Source of the DNA: Larix kaempferi
Taxonomy: Eukaryota; Streptophyta; Pinopsida; Pinales; Pinaceae
Length of the DNA stretch: 64,000 nt
Direction of reading: 5' to 3'
NCBI GenBank assembly: GCA_027924585.1
Contig: BSBM01000606.1
Span: 12,777,501-12,841,500 of the forward strand
Positions 1-12,300 of the stretch are shown one piece after another; the first letter of the stretch is position 1; every line of letters starts with the position of its first letter. The notes beneath the pieces were generated by a model. It searched no databases. It saw nothing but the letters and a program-made list of their open reading frames with translations, and was not told where the DNA came from. Position numbers and translations under genes: made by a program.

Positions 1-1
1 C

Positions 2-686
2 CCAGTGGGACTATTGAGGAAAAGAAGAACTCGGTCAGCAGTAGCAGCATAATTAATAGGGATAGCAGTAGAAGTAACTGTAATGGTAGCATAATTAACA
101 GGGATAGTAGCAGAAGCTGATATAGTGGATGCTATTAGGGGTAACAGTGGAACACCCCTATCAAAGATGACAGGAGCAGTTAAAGGGAATAGGGAGTCAC
201 CTGCGTTAGAAGAAGCACATACAGTATGGGTAGATATAGAGATTCCTATTTTGAACCCCAAATTGCCTACTGCTATATAGGAACCCTCTAGGGAAGAACC
301 CCAAATTGAAAACCTCCTGTTTGAAAATGAATTATTAAAGGAGGAAATGCATACATTAAGAAAAGAATTGGAAAAGTGGAAGGGAGCAGCTGGGAGACAA
401 GCAGAGAAAAATTTGGAGACATTAGCAAACACTGCAAATTTACTGGAAAACCCTTCTGTTGCATTTGAAAATGAGAAGTATGGGGAGATTGTTTGCCCAA
501 AATGTAGAGATATATTTGCTTAAGCAAAACACAGAGTTGTTGTGTTGGGACTTGCATCCCAGAGTCATGTACAAATAAAGGAGGTGGAAGAAGGAATTCC
601 AAGGATCGAATTGATAGAGGAGAATGAGCCAAGAATGGAAGAAATCCCTGATTTGAATTTAGAGGATGAAATGGTACAGTCCCAGC
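2..686 (+). pseudogene. Unidentified coiled-coil reading frame G, 5' part
   Basis: I do not recognise this protein. One frame runs from the window edge to the solo LTR and carries four in-frame stops (two in the first 110 bases, one near 280, one near 522). About residues 95-165 are charged and heptad-like (ENELLKEEMHTLRKELEKW), which suggests a coiled coil. It is followed by a short Cys pair, VCPKCRDIF, that looks like half of a zinc finger. An acidic stretch (EENEPRMEEIPDLNLEDE) then leads to the insertion point. The same frame resumes at 1,405, so this is one gene broken by the LTR. A retroelement accessory ORF is the best guess, because a polypurine stretch and an LTR-like block follow the 3' part. 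The true start lies outside the window. Confidence 0.5.
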
Positions 687-1404
687 TGTTGGTTTGGTTT
701 TGCAACCAAGCTTAGTGCTATGGGCACCTATCAACAACTGATAGCAGTTTTCATACTGAAAAGAAAAAACAATTGTAAATCTAAATCTAAAACTAAACTA
801 AACTAGCATGTGCATATCATGATAAACTTTTGAAAGATTTGAAAACAAGGACAAGAAATAGAATAAAGAATAGCTTTGTATTAAGAATAGGGGCAAGCAA
901 GTGCTTGCAATGGTGATACCTCCAAATTGTGAAGATTGTTGAGTAGCTCCAAGGGTGAGCAGCTCCAAACTCCAAAGGTCTTTTCTCCAAGGTAGCTACA
1001 ATGGCCAAAAGCTCATGGGAGATTTTGGCAGCAGGAGGATAGGATGATGGTTGGATGGAAAGTGAGGAGCCCCTACCACCTTTTTATAGTTTTTGGTGGT
1101 GGGGAATACCATTATGGTTTTGAGGAAACCAATGGTATTGACCAACATGGTTTAGGTACCTTTTCCCTCCTTCTTCTTTTTTTGAATATTTTGAATATTT
1201 TTATTCCCTTTTTAATATTTTTGGGAATTCTGGACCCTTTTTGAGAGTTTTTTATGCTTTTTGGGGAAAAATATTCATTTTGAGTGGAAAAAGGGGTGTA
1301 TTAAGGTCTTTTGGTGGCTTTTAGAGGCTCAAATGGTGGAAAAGTGGACAAATGGGTCATGTGAATAAGGAAATGAGCTAGTGAGCACTTTTTGGGTGTT
1401 AACA
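687..1404 (-). mobile_element. Solo LTR, related to the LTR of element C
   Basis: This 718-bp block begins TGTTGG and ends GTGTTAACA on the plus strand, and it is flanked on both sides by the 5-bp duplication CCAGC (682-686 and 1,405-1,409). Read on the minus strand it starts TGTTAACACCCAAAAAGTGC, the same start as the LTRs at 22,538 and 37,520, and similarity continues patchily through the U3-like part. A TATA-like stretch (TATAAAAAGG on the minus strand) lies near 1,079-1,090. There is no internal region, so it is a solo LTR left by LTR-LTR recombination. It is inserted inside reading frame G. LTR plus duplication is 723 bp, a multiple of three, so the flanking frame number is unchanged. 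Confidence 0.88.
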
Positions 1405-3040
1405 CCAGCCATCAGGGGATACTGAGCTCCTTCATGACCAGTCCTACCAGTCAGAAAGATCTAATAAAAATCAAAAACAATCTCAGCAGTTTAAAGAAAC
1501 GGAGGAACAGGGGACTTTTACACAAGAACCAGTACCCTTGAGGATGATTAAATTTGCAACTCAGATATCAACATTTGATGTGGAGAATCAGGACAGAAAC
1601 ACTGCTACACAATAACTAGTGTTTCCAAAATCATTTGCTACAGTGGCAACACAAACTGAGATGGCTGAGATTGAAATGAAAGACTTGGGTGCTATTACAC
1701 AAGAACCAGCAACCCTAAAAATACTAACTGAGACTGTAGCACTGACCGAGGAAGCTGAGATGGATATGGATATGAAGAATGATGTTACACAAGAACCAGC
1801 ATCCTTAAACCATATGGTTGATACTGCACCACATGCACAGGCCATTGCAATCCCAATAGAAGATGAAGCTGTCACAGTGCTGAGGAAATACAAGGAAGTC
1901 ATTCATCTAGATTCTGATGATGAAAAGGGGGTAGAAGACAGAAAAATTCAACGACTAGAGAAGAAAATTCTCTGGTTAAACCTTGAACTGGATAAATGGC
2001 TCAAATGGATGGAACTGTTCAAAGAAGGTATGATCTCTCTCTAAGAGCATAGGAATGTCATTAAGGGACTAAGAGAAAAATGGGTTGAGGAGCTATTCTT
2101 CCAGAAGCTTTGGTGGGAAAAACTCCAAGAAAAATTGGAATGTTTGAAGAAGCTTGAGTCCCTACAGCAGGACAAAAAGCAAATGTATAATCTTTCTATA
2201 GAATTAATGAGTTGCAAAGCTCCATCCCCCTCTTATCCTGTCTTCCTCTATGAGCAAACAACCTTATTTAAATTGAAGGATCTCAAAGATGTAAGATCAT
2301 TTGAGTTGGCAACAGCTGATCAATTTCTGGAGACTTTTCTGAAGAGTGACTTTGAGGATCAGCATTTGTTATGTGAGTTATATTTGCATGATAGGGCTTG
2401 CTATGTTTCTCTTCCATCTGACCCTTTACCTATTCTTGCGGATTTTCAGCTGAGGGAATTTGCTTCCTTTGTCATTAACCATGTAAGATGGAAGGATGCT
2501 TTCCAAACTATCCTCAGGAATGAGGAGAATTCTACTCTCTGGATTAGGGAGGAACCTCAGAATCCATCAGTATTCATGGCCTATCATGCTAAATCCCTCA
2601 TGGTTCCTTCAATTGCTCAATATTTTGAGAGCCTACGAGATAAACTCCTTACTACATGCTTCCCAATGATTCTTAATATGCAGCAGGATGCCCTGGAAGG
2701 AAGTGAATACAGATGGATATACTCATCCTCATCTCTGAAGGAAATGGATCCATATGGCTTTGAAAATTTCAGGCAAGCCTTCGCTAAGGTGCCTAGATAT
2801 GTGCAATGCATGCAGAGGTGTGGACCTTGGTGGATTGGTTTAAGATTTAAGTTCCCCCTCATTTGGTTTCCTATAAGCAATTCTTACAGAACCAATTATG
2901 ATCTAACATTAGAAGAAGAAGAGAGTTGGTGGGAGCATTGGGTATACTGCTATGGGTTTGTTCCTCGAGGGGAGGCACCAGAATTTGCTTATAACATCAC
3001 TAATCTCCACCGGTTTCACTCAGACTCAGATTCAGACTAA
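1405..3040 (+). pseudogene. Unidentified coiled-coil reading frame G, 3' part
   Basis: This continues the frame that begins at 2, on the far side of the solo LTR. The junction reads EMVQSQ then PSGDTELL if the LTR and one duplication are ignored. Stops occur near 1,613 and 2,042. The first third is rich in Thr, Glu and Gln and contains near-repeats (FTQEPVPL, ITQEPATLK, VTQEPASLN). A second coiled coil follows (about 1,950-2,200). From about 2,220 to the end lies a globular, Trp- and aromatic-rich domain of about 270 residues with no motif I know, closing in an acidic SDSDSD tail. It contains no RT, integrase or protease motif. It is probably a 3'-located accessory ORF of an LTR element, since a purine tract and an LTR-like block follow within 50 bp. 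Confidence 0.5.
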
Positions 3041-3085
3041 AGGAGGTTGTTGCATGAGGACATGCAATTGGATAGTTGGGGAAGA

Positions 3086-4547
3086 TGTTGGGTCCAGGAA
3101 ATGCCCTTTTTGGCTACCTCTATTACACCTTTTTGCCCTAATTCCATCCTATTTTCATGAGCTATATCCATGTCTTTCCAGATCAATCTATAACATTGAC
3201 AAGTATATTTTGTTATTACTTTATTTGTTTTTATGCCTAATACTGTTAAAGAGTATGGATCTTAGTCCTTGGTTTATACTAATTTATGTGACTTTATTTA
3301 GCTAAGGTCTAAAAGCATAGGTCTATCATCCCAGTAGTGCCAGCTGTGACTCTTCAACGTCATCTCCTCATACTCTAAGGGACAGCGCATCCTCCACGTG
3401 AGCTATAACAGATTTCCACTGTAACAGATCTCATTGAAGAAGATCTTAGCTGCAACAAACATGTGGCATTCCAACTATCAGGTTTGTTGATCCAATTGCT
3501 ATCGGGACAGCAACATCCTTCAGTATTAACCGAACTATTCAACATGTTGTATCAGTTAGTTGTAACTGCGCAGCATGAAGATCATAGATCTTCATTGTTG
3601 TGCTATTTTTGTGGATCTGAAACTATCTTTCTTTTTGTATAAATCCCAGAAGGCTCTCGTAGCCCGGGGTTGGACAATCATTACTGGTGTACGCTATAAC
3701 AGAGCATTGAAGCTCATGATCTTCCATTAATAATATGAGAGCAGCATTCTTCACTTCTGAGTTTTAATTAGCTGTGACTCTTGGCATCTCTGTTAGAAGG
3801 CCAGGGCCCTCCTTCTCACAGAGATAGCCGATTTAAGTAGGTAGAATAGTTTACTTTCATTTCTATTGTGTGGTGTGGAAAGTTGCAGACATTGTTGATA
3901 GCTATAATAGAGATTAGCTTCCTTTCTGGTAATTTACAATTGCATCTTGAATAGCTGTAGCAAAGTGGTGTGATAGTCAACTATGTAGAACAATTAAATT
4001 AAATTGCATGTGTGTTTTAATCATCTGTAATAGCCAAGCTCGATCCCAATCAATTGGTAGTTATTTATGCTTTCTAGGACTTCCAGTAATCATCAATAGA
4101 GTTCAAGCTTGTATTTCAATTCTGGTTGTTGTATCTTTAATTGCATACATAGATTAGACAGATAATGTTGGAGTTATAGTAGTCACTGGATAGATCATTT
4201 TGGTAAAGGTTAATTGTTGTAGTTTGATGATCATAAGGATTTAACTTCTTGCAAAAGTAATTTCATTTCATTTCATTATTAGATCATTAACTTTATGGAT
4301 TGATTTTGTAAGAAGGATTGTTTCAATTGGGATTTGTAGATGTGTGAATCACATTAGTTGCTTAGGGAATGAGTTGGCTGAGCATCTAGGTAGGATCATT
4401 ACTTACATTCATTAATCAACTGCTTAATCTATTTATGCGTAGATTGTGCTCATTACCTTTGAAATAAAAGACCTTCCTGGGTTTGACAATTTATATTGAT
4501 CATTCTATGTGTTAGCTTTAATTAATTGACATATAGAGTGCCCAACA
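3086..4547 (+). repeat. Probable LTR following reading frame G
   Basis: The block starts TGTTGGG and ends CCCAACA, a perfect 7-bp terminal inverted repeat, and is preceded by the purine-rich GTTGGGGAAGA (polypurine tract candidate, about 3,076-3,085). A TATAAAT box lies at 3,638-3,644. The upstream part contains several copies of a loose motif like AGCTATAACAGA (near 3,401, 3,418, 3,690 and 3,900), as is common in U3 regions. No TGG-type primer site follows 4,547, and the 5-bp flanks (GAAGA and GGTCT) do not match. It is therefore more likely the 3' LTR of the G element than a solo LTR. The second LTR would be left of the window, so this is unproven. Confidence 0.45.
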
Positions 4548-4921
4548 GGTCTTTGCTGTATCAAGAACCTTTGTCACTGTCTTTTGATGCAAGTATTCCT
4601 GATTCAAGCAGCGATAGCGAACAAGAGGATGTTCAAGTCCCGTTTGTCTATATGCGATTCCTAGAGAGGAAGGAAAAGAAGGTTTCTGAAGAGCCAACTG
4701 ATCAAGATGATACTGTTATATGGGATTATATAATCAATGAAGAATCTGATATTCCATCGATTTCTTCTGACGTGGACCCTTTACCGTATTTCTCTGTTTT
4801 TGAGAACATAGTCTCTCATCCAGAAGTCCCTGCGGTAAATTCTCTACAAGACGAACCATCTGTTGCTGATAATGAGCAGGTTGGGATGGAATTCTTGATT
4901 ATCATGTGCGGATATTTTTAA
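4548..4921 (+). pseudogene. Short acidic orphan reading frame
   Basis: An open frame of about 124 codons follows the putative LTR directly and has no ATG of its own at the boundary; the frame is open back to about 4,526. The product is strongly acidic, with Ser/Asp/Glu clusters (SSSDSEQEDVQ, EEPTDQDD, NEESDIPSISSDVD). No domain is recognisable. It may be the interior piece of an older element or gene into which the G element inserted, which would explain the missing start. Low-complexity acidic frames can stay open by chance, so the coding call is weak. Confidence 0.25.
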
Positions 4922-5948
4922 TTAAGGAATATATCCTTAAGAATCTCTTTGAAAGGTGAAGGAAATCATGTAGTCCAAGAAATGGCAAGGTTTCTTGGAT
5001 CAATAGTTGGAATAGACTCATTACTGATTTTGGAATCCCTATTCTGTAGGATTCATTTTTGTATTTTGTTGTAGTTTAATATTTAAGGAAGGATACCTCT
5101 TGGAGGAAGGGGTTGGAATTTTTGGAATTATAATTCAGCAGAAGATAAGACTGAGGATAATCTATAGCCAGAGTCATTGTAATTTTTGTACAAGAAATCT
5201 TAATACAGTAATGTCATCTTCAGATCCATCTTCTGATTATCACTTAAATTTCTTTAAGTTCAGGTTGTCATCCGCTATTCATTGATCTCTTGTTGGATAT
5301 CTAATGAATACATAGATCTGTTGTATTGGTTTTTCTGTATAACTGATGTGTGTATGAAAATGTTTGATTAAATTTCTTTAATTAAGTACTTGCTTTATTG
5401 ATTTCTGCAATTGATCAGATATATATATATATTCAATCATTGTTGATTTTTCAATCAACAAAAGGATAACAGGTTATATCTTGATGGTCTTTAAGCTTGG
5501 ATTATTGTTGTTTAATTTTCATTAAATAAATCATAATTTAAGTCAGCAAATATCTCATCTAAAGGCATTTTTGTTAAAGGTGATAGATTGTTTGTTCTCT
5601 TACACCTCAAGGTTGATCTGCATAAACACCAAGCTTTTCATTTTTAGAATAGATCTGACTTAAGATTAGGTTCTTTTTCTAACTAGGTTAAGTTATAATT
5701 GTTCATTGTTTTCCATACCTTTGTTTCCCTAAATTGGGAAACTGATCTTATTGATCAAATCACTTACTCATAGAGTGCCAGCGGAGGTCGAATATCCGTG
5801 GGTGATTACCACACTAAACATCTCAGGGATAGAATTTCCCTTGTGTAGGTTCTTTCAAAGCCTTTGGCTGGGTTTTCATCCCCTGTTGTGTGCCTTGGAA
5901 CCCATTCCAGCACCTTGCACTTACCCTGCACACCTGAGGCATCAACAA
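4922..5948. other. AT-rich non-coding stretch
   Basis: About 1 kb of AT-rich DNA with no supported gene. The part near 5,757-5,778 ends in ACTCATAGAGTGCC, which resembles ACATATAGAGTGCC at the end of the putative LTR at 4,547 and is preceded in both cases by a TATTGATCA-like run. It may be the end of a second, diverged LTR of the same type. A short AT dinucleotide run lies near 5,420-5,432. Confidence 0.35.
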
Positions 5949-7567
5949 GGGCATATAAGTATTACTCGTAGTGGGAACTGTGTTGTAATGACCATAATTG
6001 TTAGGTATGTTCCCACCCCTTGCATAAGCATTACTAGTAGCAGGAGCAGTCGTGTTGTGACCATAAGTATAAGTTATATTCTCACCCCCTACATTAGCAT
6101 TACTAATACCAGGGGCAGACGTAAAAGTATACGGTATGTTTCCACTCCTGGTATTAGGAGGATTGTTAATATTAGTGAATGTGGTCCTGGGTTGATGTGT
6201 AGAGGCATCTGTATTATACTGTGGATTGTGAGTCGTATTGCGAATAGTGTTCCCACCAAGAGGGCTAGTCCTAGGAGGAGGCCTTCCTCCAAAATTTGGA
6301 ATGTTTGAAGGGATGCAGTCAGTACCCATATGATGTGTGTGAGTAGAAAATGTGGTGCCCCCAGTGAGGGTATTTCCCCTGTGGGTGCAGTGTTTACAAC
6401 ACCATGACTAGTGTTAGCATCACTACCAGACATAGTAGATGGATCAACTATATTGTAACTAGGCATACCATGAGAGAACGGGGTAGCATTCGTAGTGGTC
6501 GTAGGACTTGTGTTATCATGAAAATTCAGGATCCCATATAGGAAATTCCATGGATTTGAAGGATCGAATGGGTCATCCTCGGGTGGAGTTGATCCAAACA
6601 AAAGAGGTTGAGTCTTTGGTGTTAATGGATCACCCCCCCATGCCTCTGTAGGAGTAGGAGGATCAGAAACGTCTTTGACTCTACCTGATGGAGTCGTAGG
6701 GATTTCTCCAATGCCAAAATGACCAATGATAATGTTAGCGCAAAGCGCTTCAAAAAAACAGAAGAATAAGAGAGGGCCTTTGGCGTCCCCTATGAACATG
6801 ACGTGTAACTTCGGCGACCGGTAAACTAGCTAACCGATGAGATCGGCGAAGAGTTGGACCCCGCACCATGATACCTTTGAAGAGTCAATAAATCAAAGCA
6901 TCCCCTAATGGCCAAACTAACAATCAAAGAGCACACACCTAAAGAAACTAAAGCCAAATGCATACAAACAGGACTGGCTCAAGGGACCTCCCGACACTAT
7001 AGCCAGTATGTCTCGCCTAGGAGAGGCTTGAGACTGCTGAACTATAACCGAAGGTAATAGAATCGGTTATAAGGGTTCTCAGACTTCACTGCCTGCACAA
7101 GGTCAAACCCATATACAATAGGAAACTGTGTTGTCCAACCCCTATCTGACTTGGGACAACCACAGTATAACCACTACGAATGCCCTATGCGATTCCTAGG
7201 TAAGGAAAATAAGGTCACCACAATATAACCAATGCTTAGTTGGACAGTCGTAGGTGGGATCCATCGTATGGGAAGACTAGCAAAGCCCGAAACTCAAGAG
7301 GTACAGATCCCTCAAGATTCCCTGTACACGAACAAATCTTGGAAATATATCCCATGTTTGGCCAGTATTGGAGGGTTATCTCCACAACCAACCTCCCGTG
7401 ACCTCATGTTTAACTCTGGTCTGAGTAGAGCTTCCTGAGAACACTGATGTATATTATGGAATTCACCACTCCTTGGTCAGACACATCATGTTTCATCTAG
7501 TAGTCTTGGATTGTTAACTGACAATGATCTATTCCAAGACTCTAAACCTATTCTAGTTGGTGTTCCC
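5949..7567 (-). mobile_element. Gypsy fragment: leader and N-terminal gag of the A/B family
   Basis: On the minus strand this matches element B in the same order: its leader (7,567 down to about 6,800, matching B from about 44,930) and then its low-complexity gag N-terminus (about 6,700 down to 5,949). Shared landmarks are WGGDP followed by a PFDPSN-type motif, then repeated units like GGNIPYTYGHNTT, then PTTSNTYMP. Stops and a frame change near 6,330-6,100 break it. No LTR, capsid core or pol remains. Similarity stops sharply at about 7,567 on the leader side and about 5,949 on the gag side, where an unrelated in-frame tail (MPQVCRVSARCWNGF) takes over. It is a truncated, dead fragment. Confidence 0.75.
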
Positions 7568-9257
7568 TTGTTGTTGCTGCAACATCCTGCCCAATTTTTT
7601 ATAAATATTGGGGCCCCTCCTTCTATTTTTTAAAGAAGTCTTTTGATTTTTTAAGCTTATTTTGTTCAAACTTGGCAAGTTTTCTTCGTTCTCTTCTTCC
7701 AAAATTTCTGGTTTTTCTATTAAGGAAAAAGTTATCTTTTATCATTGGGCACAGGTTTTAAGGTTAAAATCCGTGACAAATGTGCAAGTTTCAAACTTAT
7801 CTTTGGCCAACTATGGCTCACGATTGAGCCTTAAAATTGACCGAGTCATCACATTTTTGAACTTTAATTCTCCCTGCCTTTTTACATATTTTAGGTTTAA
7901 AATCGCCGCTCCTTTACATTTTCTTTAAGCCTTTGAATTCGTGCCAATTAGTGCAGATTCTAGAGTTAAAGCATCCACCCGTTATGCAATACCTGTCCTT
8001 AAAAAATGCCTCCCTTTTGGTGCGCCTCGCCTTCATCGTCCCATTCTTTGGTCGCATGAAGTATGGCTAAAGTCGTCATTCGTTACGCTACTTCTAACCT
8101 TAAAGTCCCCAATGAAGCTTCAACCCATGGGCGCAACTCTTGATCACAAGGGTTAACCCTAAATTTGCTTCTCGTTGCATGTAAGTTAACAGTTCAATCG
8201 CCACCAAGTCGCAACCCAATTTTTGGGTATGTGCACAAATATAAAGTTGGTGAGGCATTTTATTGCCACCCCATGTGGAGTTAATTTCCCATTGCATTGA
8301 GCCCCATGCTCATTAATACGCCAACCTTCCACCCCATGCGTATTTATTGCTCTCCCTATATGTATACATACAACGTAGTTTTCAGTCATTTCACTATTAC
8401 CAAGGGAAAGAAGAGTTCGCCATTCATTGTCAAAGAGCTTTTGGACTGTCACTCATCTACGTACGGACGCCAACCACCAGGAGCCACGCCAAGGTTAACA
8501 AGTAAGTGTTTCTTCCTCCTTCATTTTGATTTATCCAAATAAAACCCCGTTTGAATCTCTTCTTCTCGTTAAAAGCATTTAGACACTCGAGTTTCCCATT
8601 AGTTTCGTATGATATAAGAAAATCCTTCTGCCAAATGGGAAAACATCCCTTCAAGCCAATATAAGTGCAAGGTTTCATTTTCTCCTGTCGAACCACGACC
8701 CAGGAAGTACGCCTTCCGTGCATATGCTTCTCAGCCTTTCGACTGTTGCTTTCTCACTATCTTAGGAAAGTTCCCCCCCATGGCGTTTTTATTCATAATG
8801 GCTAGTTCGAGGACACTCCTTTTCATAGTTTTAAAAGGCTGGAGATAGCGCTACCAACTCTATAGAGCACTCTCTGGTCGGTAGCACACGTTTTCTAATA
8901 CCGGGAACACTCACCATTGTAGGCAATGAGGCATACTCCAAACAATAACGCCATGCTTTAAATCCATAAATCCGCGGAGGTGTTGAGAATTCCTTTTATA
9001 TCCCGCACTAATAGCGCTTTGTGTAACTGTGTATTTTCCTTCAAAAGCTAATGACAGCAAAACAATTGTTTTATCATGAAATATGCAAATACTGGCTAGG
9101 CAGCTTTCGTTTTGGTAAAAATTGCATTTTAAGACATTATATGGATGTGTTGTTAAATGCTTTAAAGATTATTTTAAAAGAAAGCCAACACCTTTACATG
9201 CTCAATTTCTGCTTGAATATTATGAATCTTAAGATATGATTCGTCCACTAGTAATGG
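7568..9257. other. Unassigned 1.7-kb stretch
   Basis: I find no convincing gene, RNA gene or repeat boundary here. A TATAAATA-like box lies near 7,600 and is followed by pyrimidine-rich DNA, so this could be promoter and leader for the reading frame that starts at 9,315. The end just past this stretch (CATCTTTGCAG at about 9,298-9,308) resembles a splice acceptor placed just before that ATG. The short open frames here have no recognisable content. Confidence 0.3.
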
Positions 9258-9314
9258 TTGCTCGAGATTTCGTCAAACTCCTTATTTGTGCTACCCCATC
9301 TTTGCAGGTTTGAC

Positions 9315-12300
9315 ATGCATAGGAAGTATTCCAGGCGTAAAGCTAAGCTTGCAGAATCGGATTCAGACGTGGAGATTCTATTAGACACGTCACTTGAAAC
9401 CATGTTCAGCAATACGCAAGCTGTCACCGGAGTAGCCCCAGGAAGCTCCGCCCCAGAATTTAAATGGGGAGACTTATATAGGTTTATCAGAGATCATAAG
9501 TACCGAGAGGCATCCCTACAAGAAGTGATTATCTATGCAAACATCAAGAAGTCCGGCCTCCACAAGGCAGTGACTCATCCCTAGCTATTCCCATGCTCCA
9601 AGGTCATCGATTAGATAATTCCTCATGTTAAGACTGATACAAGGTTCATTAATGACAAGGATGGGATGAATCTGGCATCTTTCACACCTGAACACATCAT
9701 AGCTACTTACAAGTTGCCCCAGGCGAGAACTTGGTTGGACAATGAGTGGATAGCCAAACAAACTATGGACCCTCTACAGTCCACCAGGAAGATGATGATA
9801 AGTGATAGGAAAATCAGACAAAAGAACAACAATGAATACGAAAGTGCCCTTCTAAAAGCTCCTTATAGACTAATTATCTTAATTTTGAGTCGGATCTTCG
9901 GCATGTCGAGTGGAAATATTTTCAAGCTTGGCTGGGTGCCGGTAATGGCCCATGTGGCCATGTCCGATACCCTTTTCAATTGGGCAGACATAATTTCAGA
10001 TAGTTTGGTCTCACAGTTAATCGCCGCCCAAGGAGGACTGACTCAAAAGAAAGTCAATTTCTTCATGTCTTCTTATTTGATGGACTGCCTATTGAGAAAA
10101 CACACTTTCCCATATTTGGGGTGTAGATGGAATAGAAAAGAGACTCCTCTCTTTGTAGATTACCAACCCACATGGGCAAGCAAGTACGCAAGCTACTACA
10201 AGCATATTTGTGAGAAACTCATCATGCCCCTGTGTCAGCTCATTTTTGTAGAAGAGCCAAATTGCATGTCCGAGAATGCCGTGCCCATCATAGAAGAGTT
10301 TGAAGATTACTACTTATCCAATGAAGGCACCTATATCCAAATGAGTGGAGGATCTCAAGCTCCATTTTTGTTTCCCTGATACGTTACATATTTTGCAGTG
10401 CATAAGGAACATTTAAGGAAACTCTTTGGCACTGGCAGAATCAACAAAATCCTCACAGAGAGGAAGAAAGGTATATATCCATGAATGCCCTTCAGCATCA
10501 GTGCATACAACTTCCTGAGGGAAAGAGACAGTGAAAATTTTTCTCAAGGCTTAGAAGTTTTGCATTTCAGCACAAGGCCTCTTAAGAGGCATGACCTTGG
10601 TGGCAAGGTTGTTAGATATTGCCTTGATGTCAAAATGTCTTATGATTACACACATCTTGTGGACCAAGATGAAGAATTTTTCCAAAGTGCCAGAAACTTA
10701 ACTAAATTGGGAAAGCGCTACCACCGTAAAAGCAGAAAAGGTTCCAATCCTAAGCCTATCGGGTTGATCCAGAAGGAGCAAGAGGTAGTTGATTCTCAAT
10801 CAGATGATTGAAAAGGGAAGGAAAAGGAAGAAGAAGAGAGGCTACAAAAGGAGTAGGACGTCAACCAACAGTAAGATGTGGAAGCTGTTAGAGTCCAAAA
10901 GGAGCAAGAGGAAAAATCCCTAAGAGAGGAGGAAGAGAGGATCCTAAAAGAGAAAGCTGTCAAATTGCAACAAGAGGAGGAGGAAAGAATGTTTCAAGAA
11001 CAAGTTGCCAAACTGCAGCAGGAAGAAGCTGAGAAAGCCAAACAAGAATAGGTAGAAAGGTTACAAGCAGAGCTAGCAAAGCTTGCAGAGAGGCAAGCGA
11101 AGGAATAAGCTGAGAAAGCTGCAGAACAAGGCATGTCCAGCCCATGGGCCATGGACATGGATATGATAACAATGAACCAACCAGGGATAGCTAGTGAAGG
11201 GGTAGTCACAACTAAGGAATTAACACTTACCCCATACAACCCCAGAGAGCAGCGCCAAGTGGCCAACCTGGATTCCATTTACTTTCATCAACAGAAGAAG
11301 GTCAGCATTGATAGATCAATAAAGAAGATGGATATTGGACAGGACCTATATGAATTCAGAGTATCATAAAACACACTTGTCTAAGGGATGGACATCGAAC
11401 CTGTATTCACAACATCATGCTCGGTAGCTTCAACCCAAGCAAGTAAAGACAATGTCAATCGTCTAGTTGAAGATGTCAAGAAATACAGAGAGCTATGTTT
11501 CAAAATAAAAGATGACAAGAAGAAGGAGGTGTTAAAAACAAATGAATTGAAAAGGAAGTAGAAAGAGCTCGCCAAAGAGAAGGAAGAAACAACTTTGAAG
11601 ATTCGGCAACTCAAAAATGAAAAGAGTACACTAGAAATACAGCTGGCAATCTCAGAAGATGAGCAAAAGAACTTGAAGGTTTTCATAACAGAATTGGAAA
11701 ATCATGAGGCCAACAGTGTTCAGCAAATTGATTTCTTCAAGCCTCAGTTTGAAAGGTTGATGCGAGAAAAGGTAGGTCTGTTAGAACAGCTCAAGGAGGC
11801 AAATGAAAAGAAAGAGGATCTAGCCACATTCTACAAGCAAGGCTATGATGTGCAAGGAAAAAAATGTCAGTCACTAATGTTGATATCAGAAGAGGTCTGC
11901 AGTATTAAAGGAATGATAACCAATATGTCATCCATTGAAGTTGAGGTGCTTAAAATAAAAGACAAGTATGTGCAACATGTGACAAAAAGTAAGGAGCAAT
12001 TTGAATGGAGGGAGGGAAAATCTGGTTTTTGCTCAAACCTGCGTGCTACAACCACCGAGGAATTTGACATGGACATAGGGGTCCTCTCATTTTGCATATA
12101 TTGTGGTAACAAATTAAGTTTGGAGATCCGGAAGACCGTAAAAAAATGACACATTGTCTACTCCAAAATCTGGGAAACCCACGAGAAGTGTCACATGGCT
12201 TTGCCTCGGACCATTTATGAGTTCCCTGAGAAAGAACAACGCATGGCAGAATTACAGGGTAACTTGAATGCAGAGTTGGATTATCTAAAGAAAATTGAGG

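Noticed and set aside
2135-3040. Integrated pararetrovirus protein
   Set aside because: No movement protein, coat-type motif or RT lies near it, and an LTR-like block follows. Nothing in the window shows pararetroviral gene order.
7232-7438. Small plus-strand open frame
   Set aside because: It lies in the reverse complement of the gypsy leader and is not conserved in B's leader.
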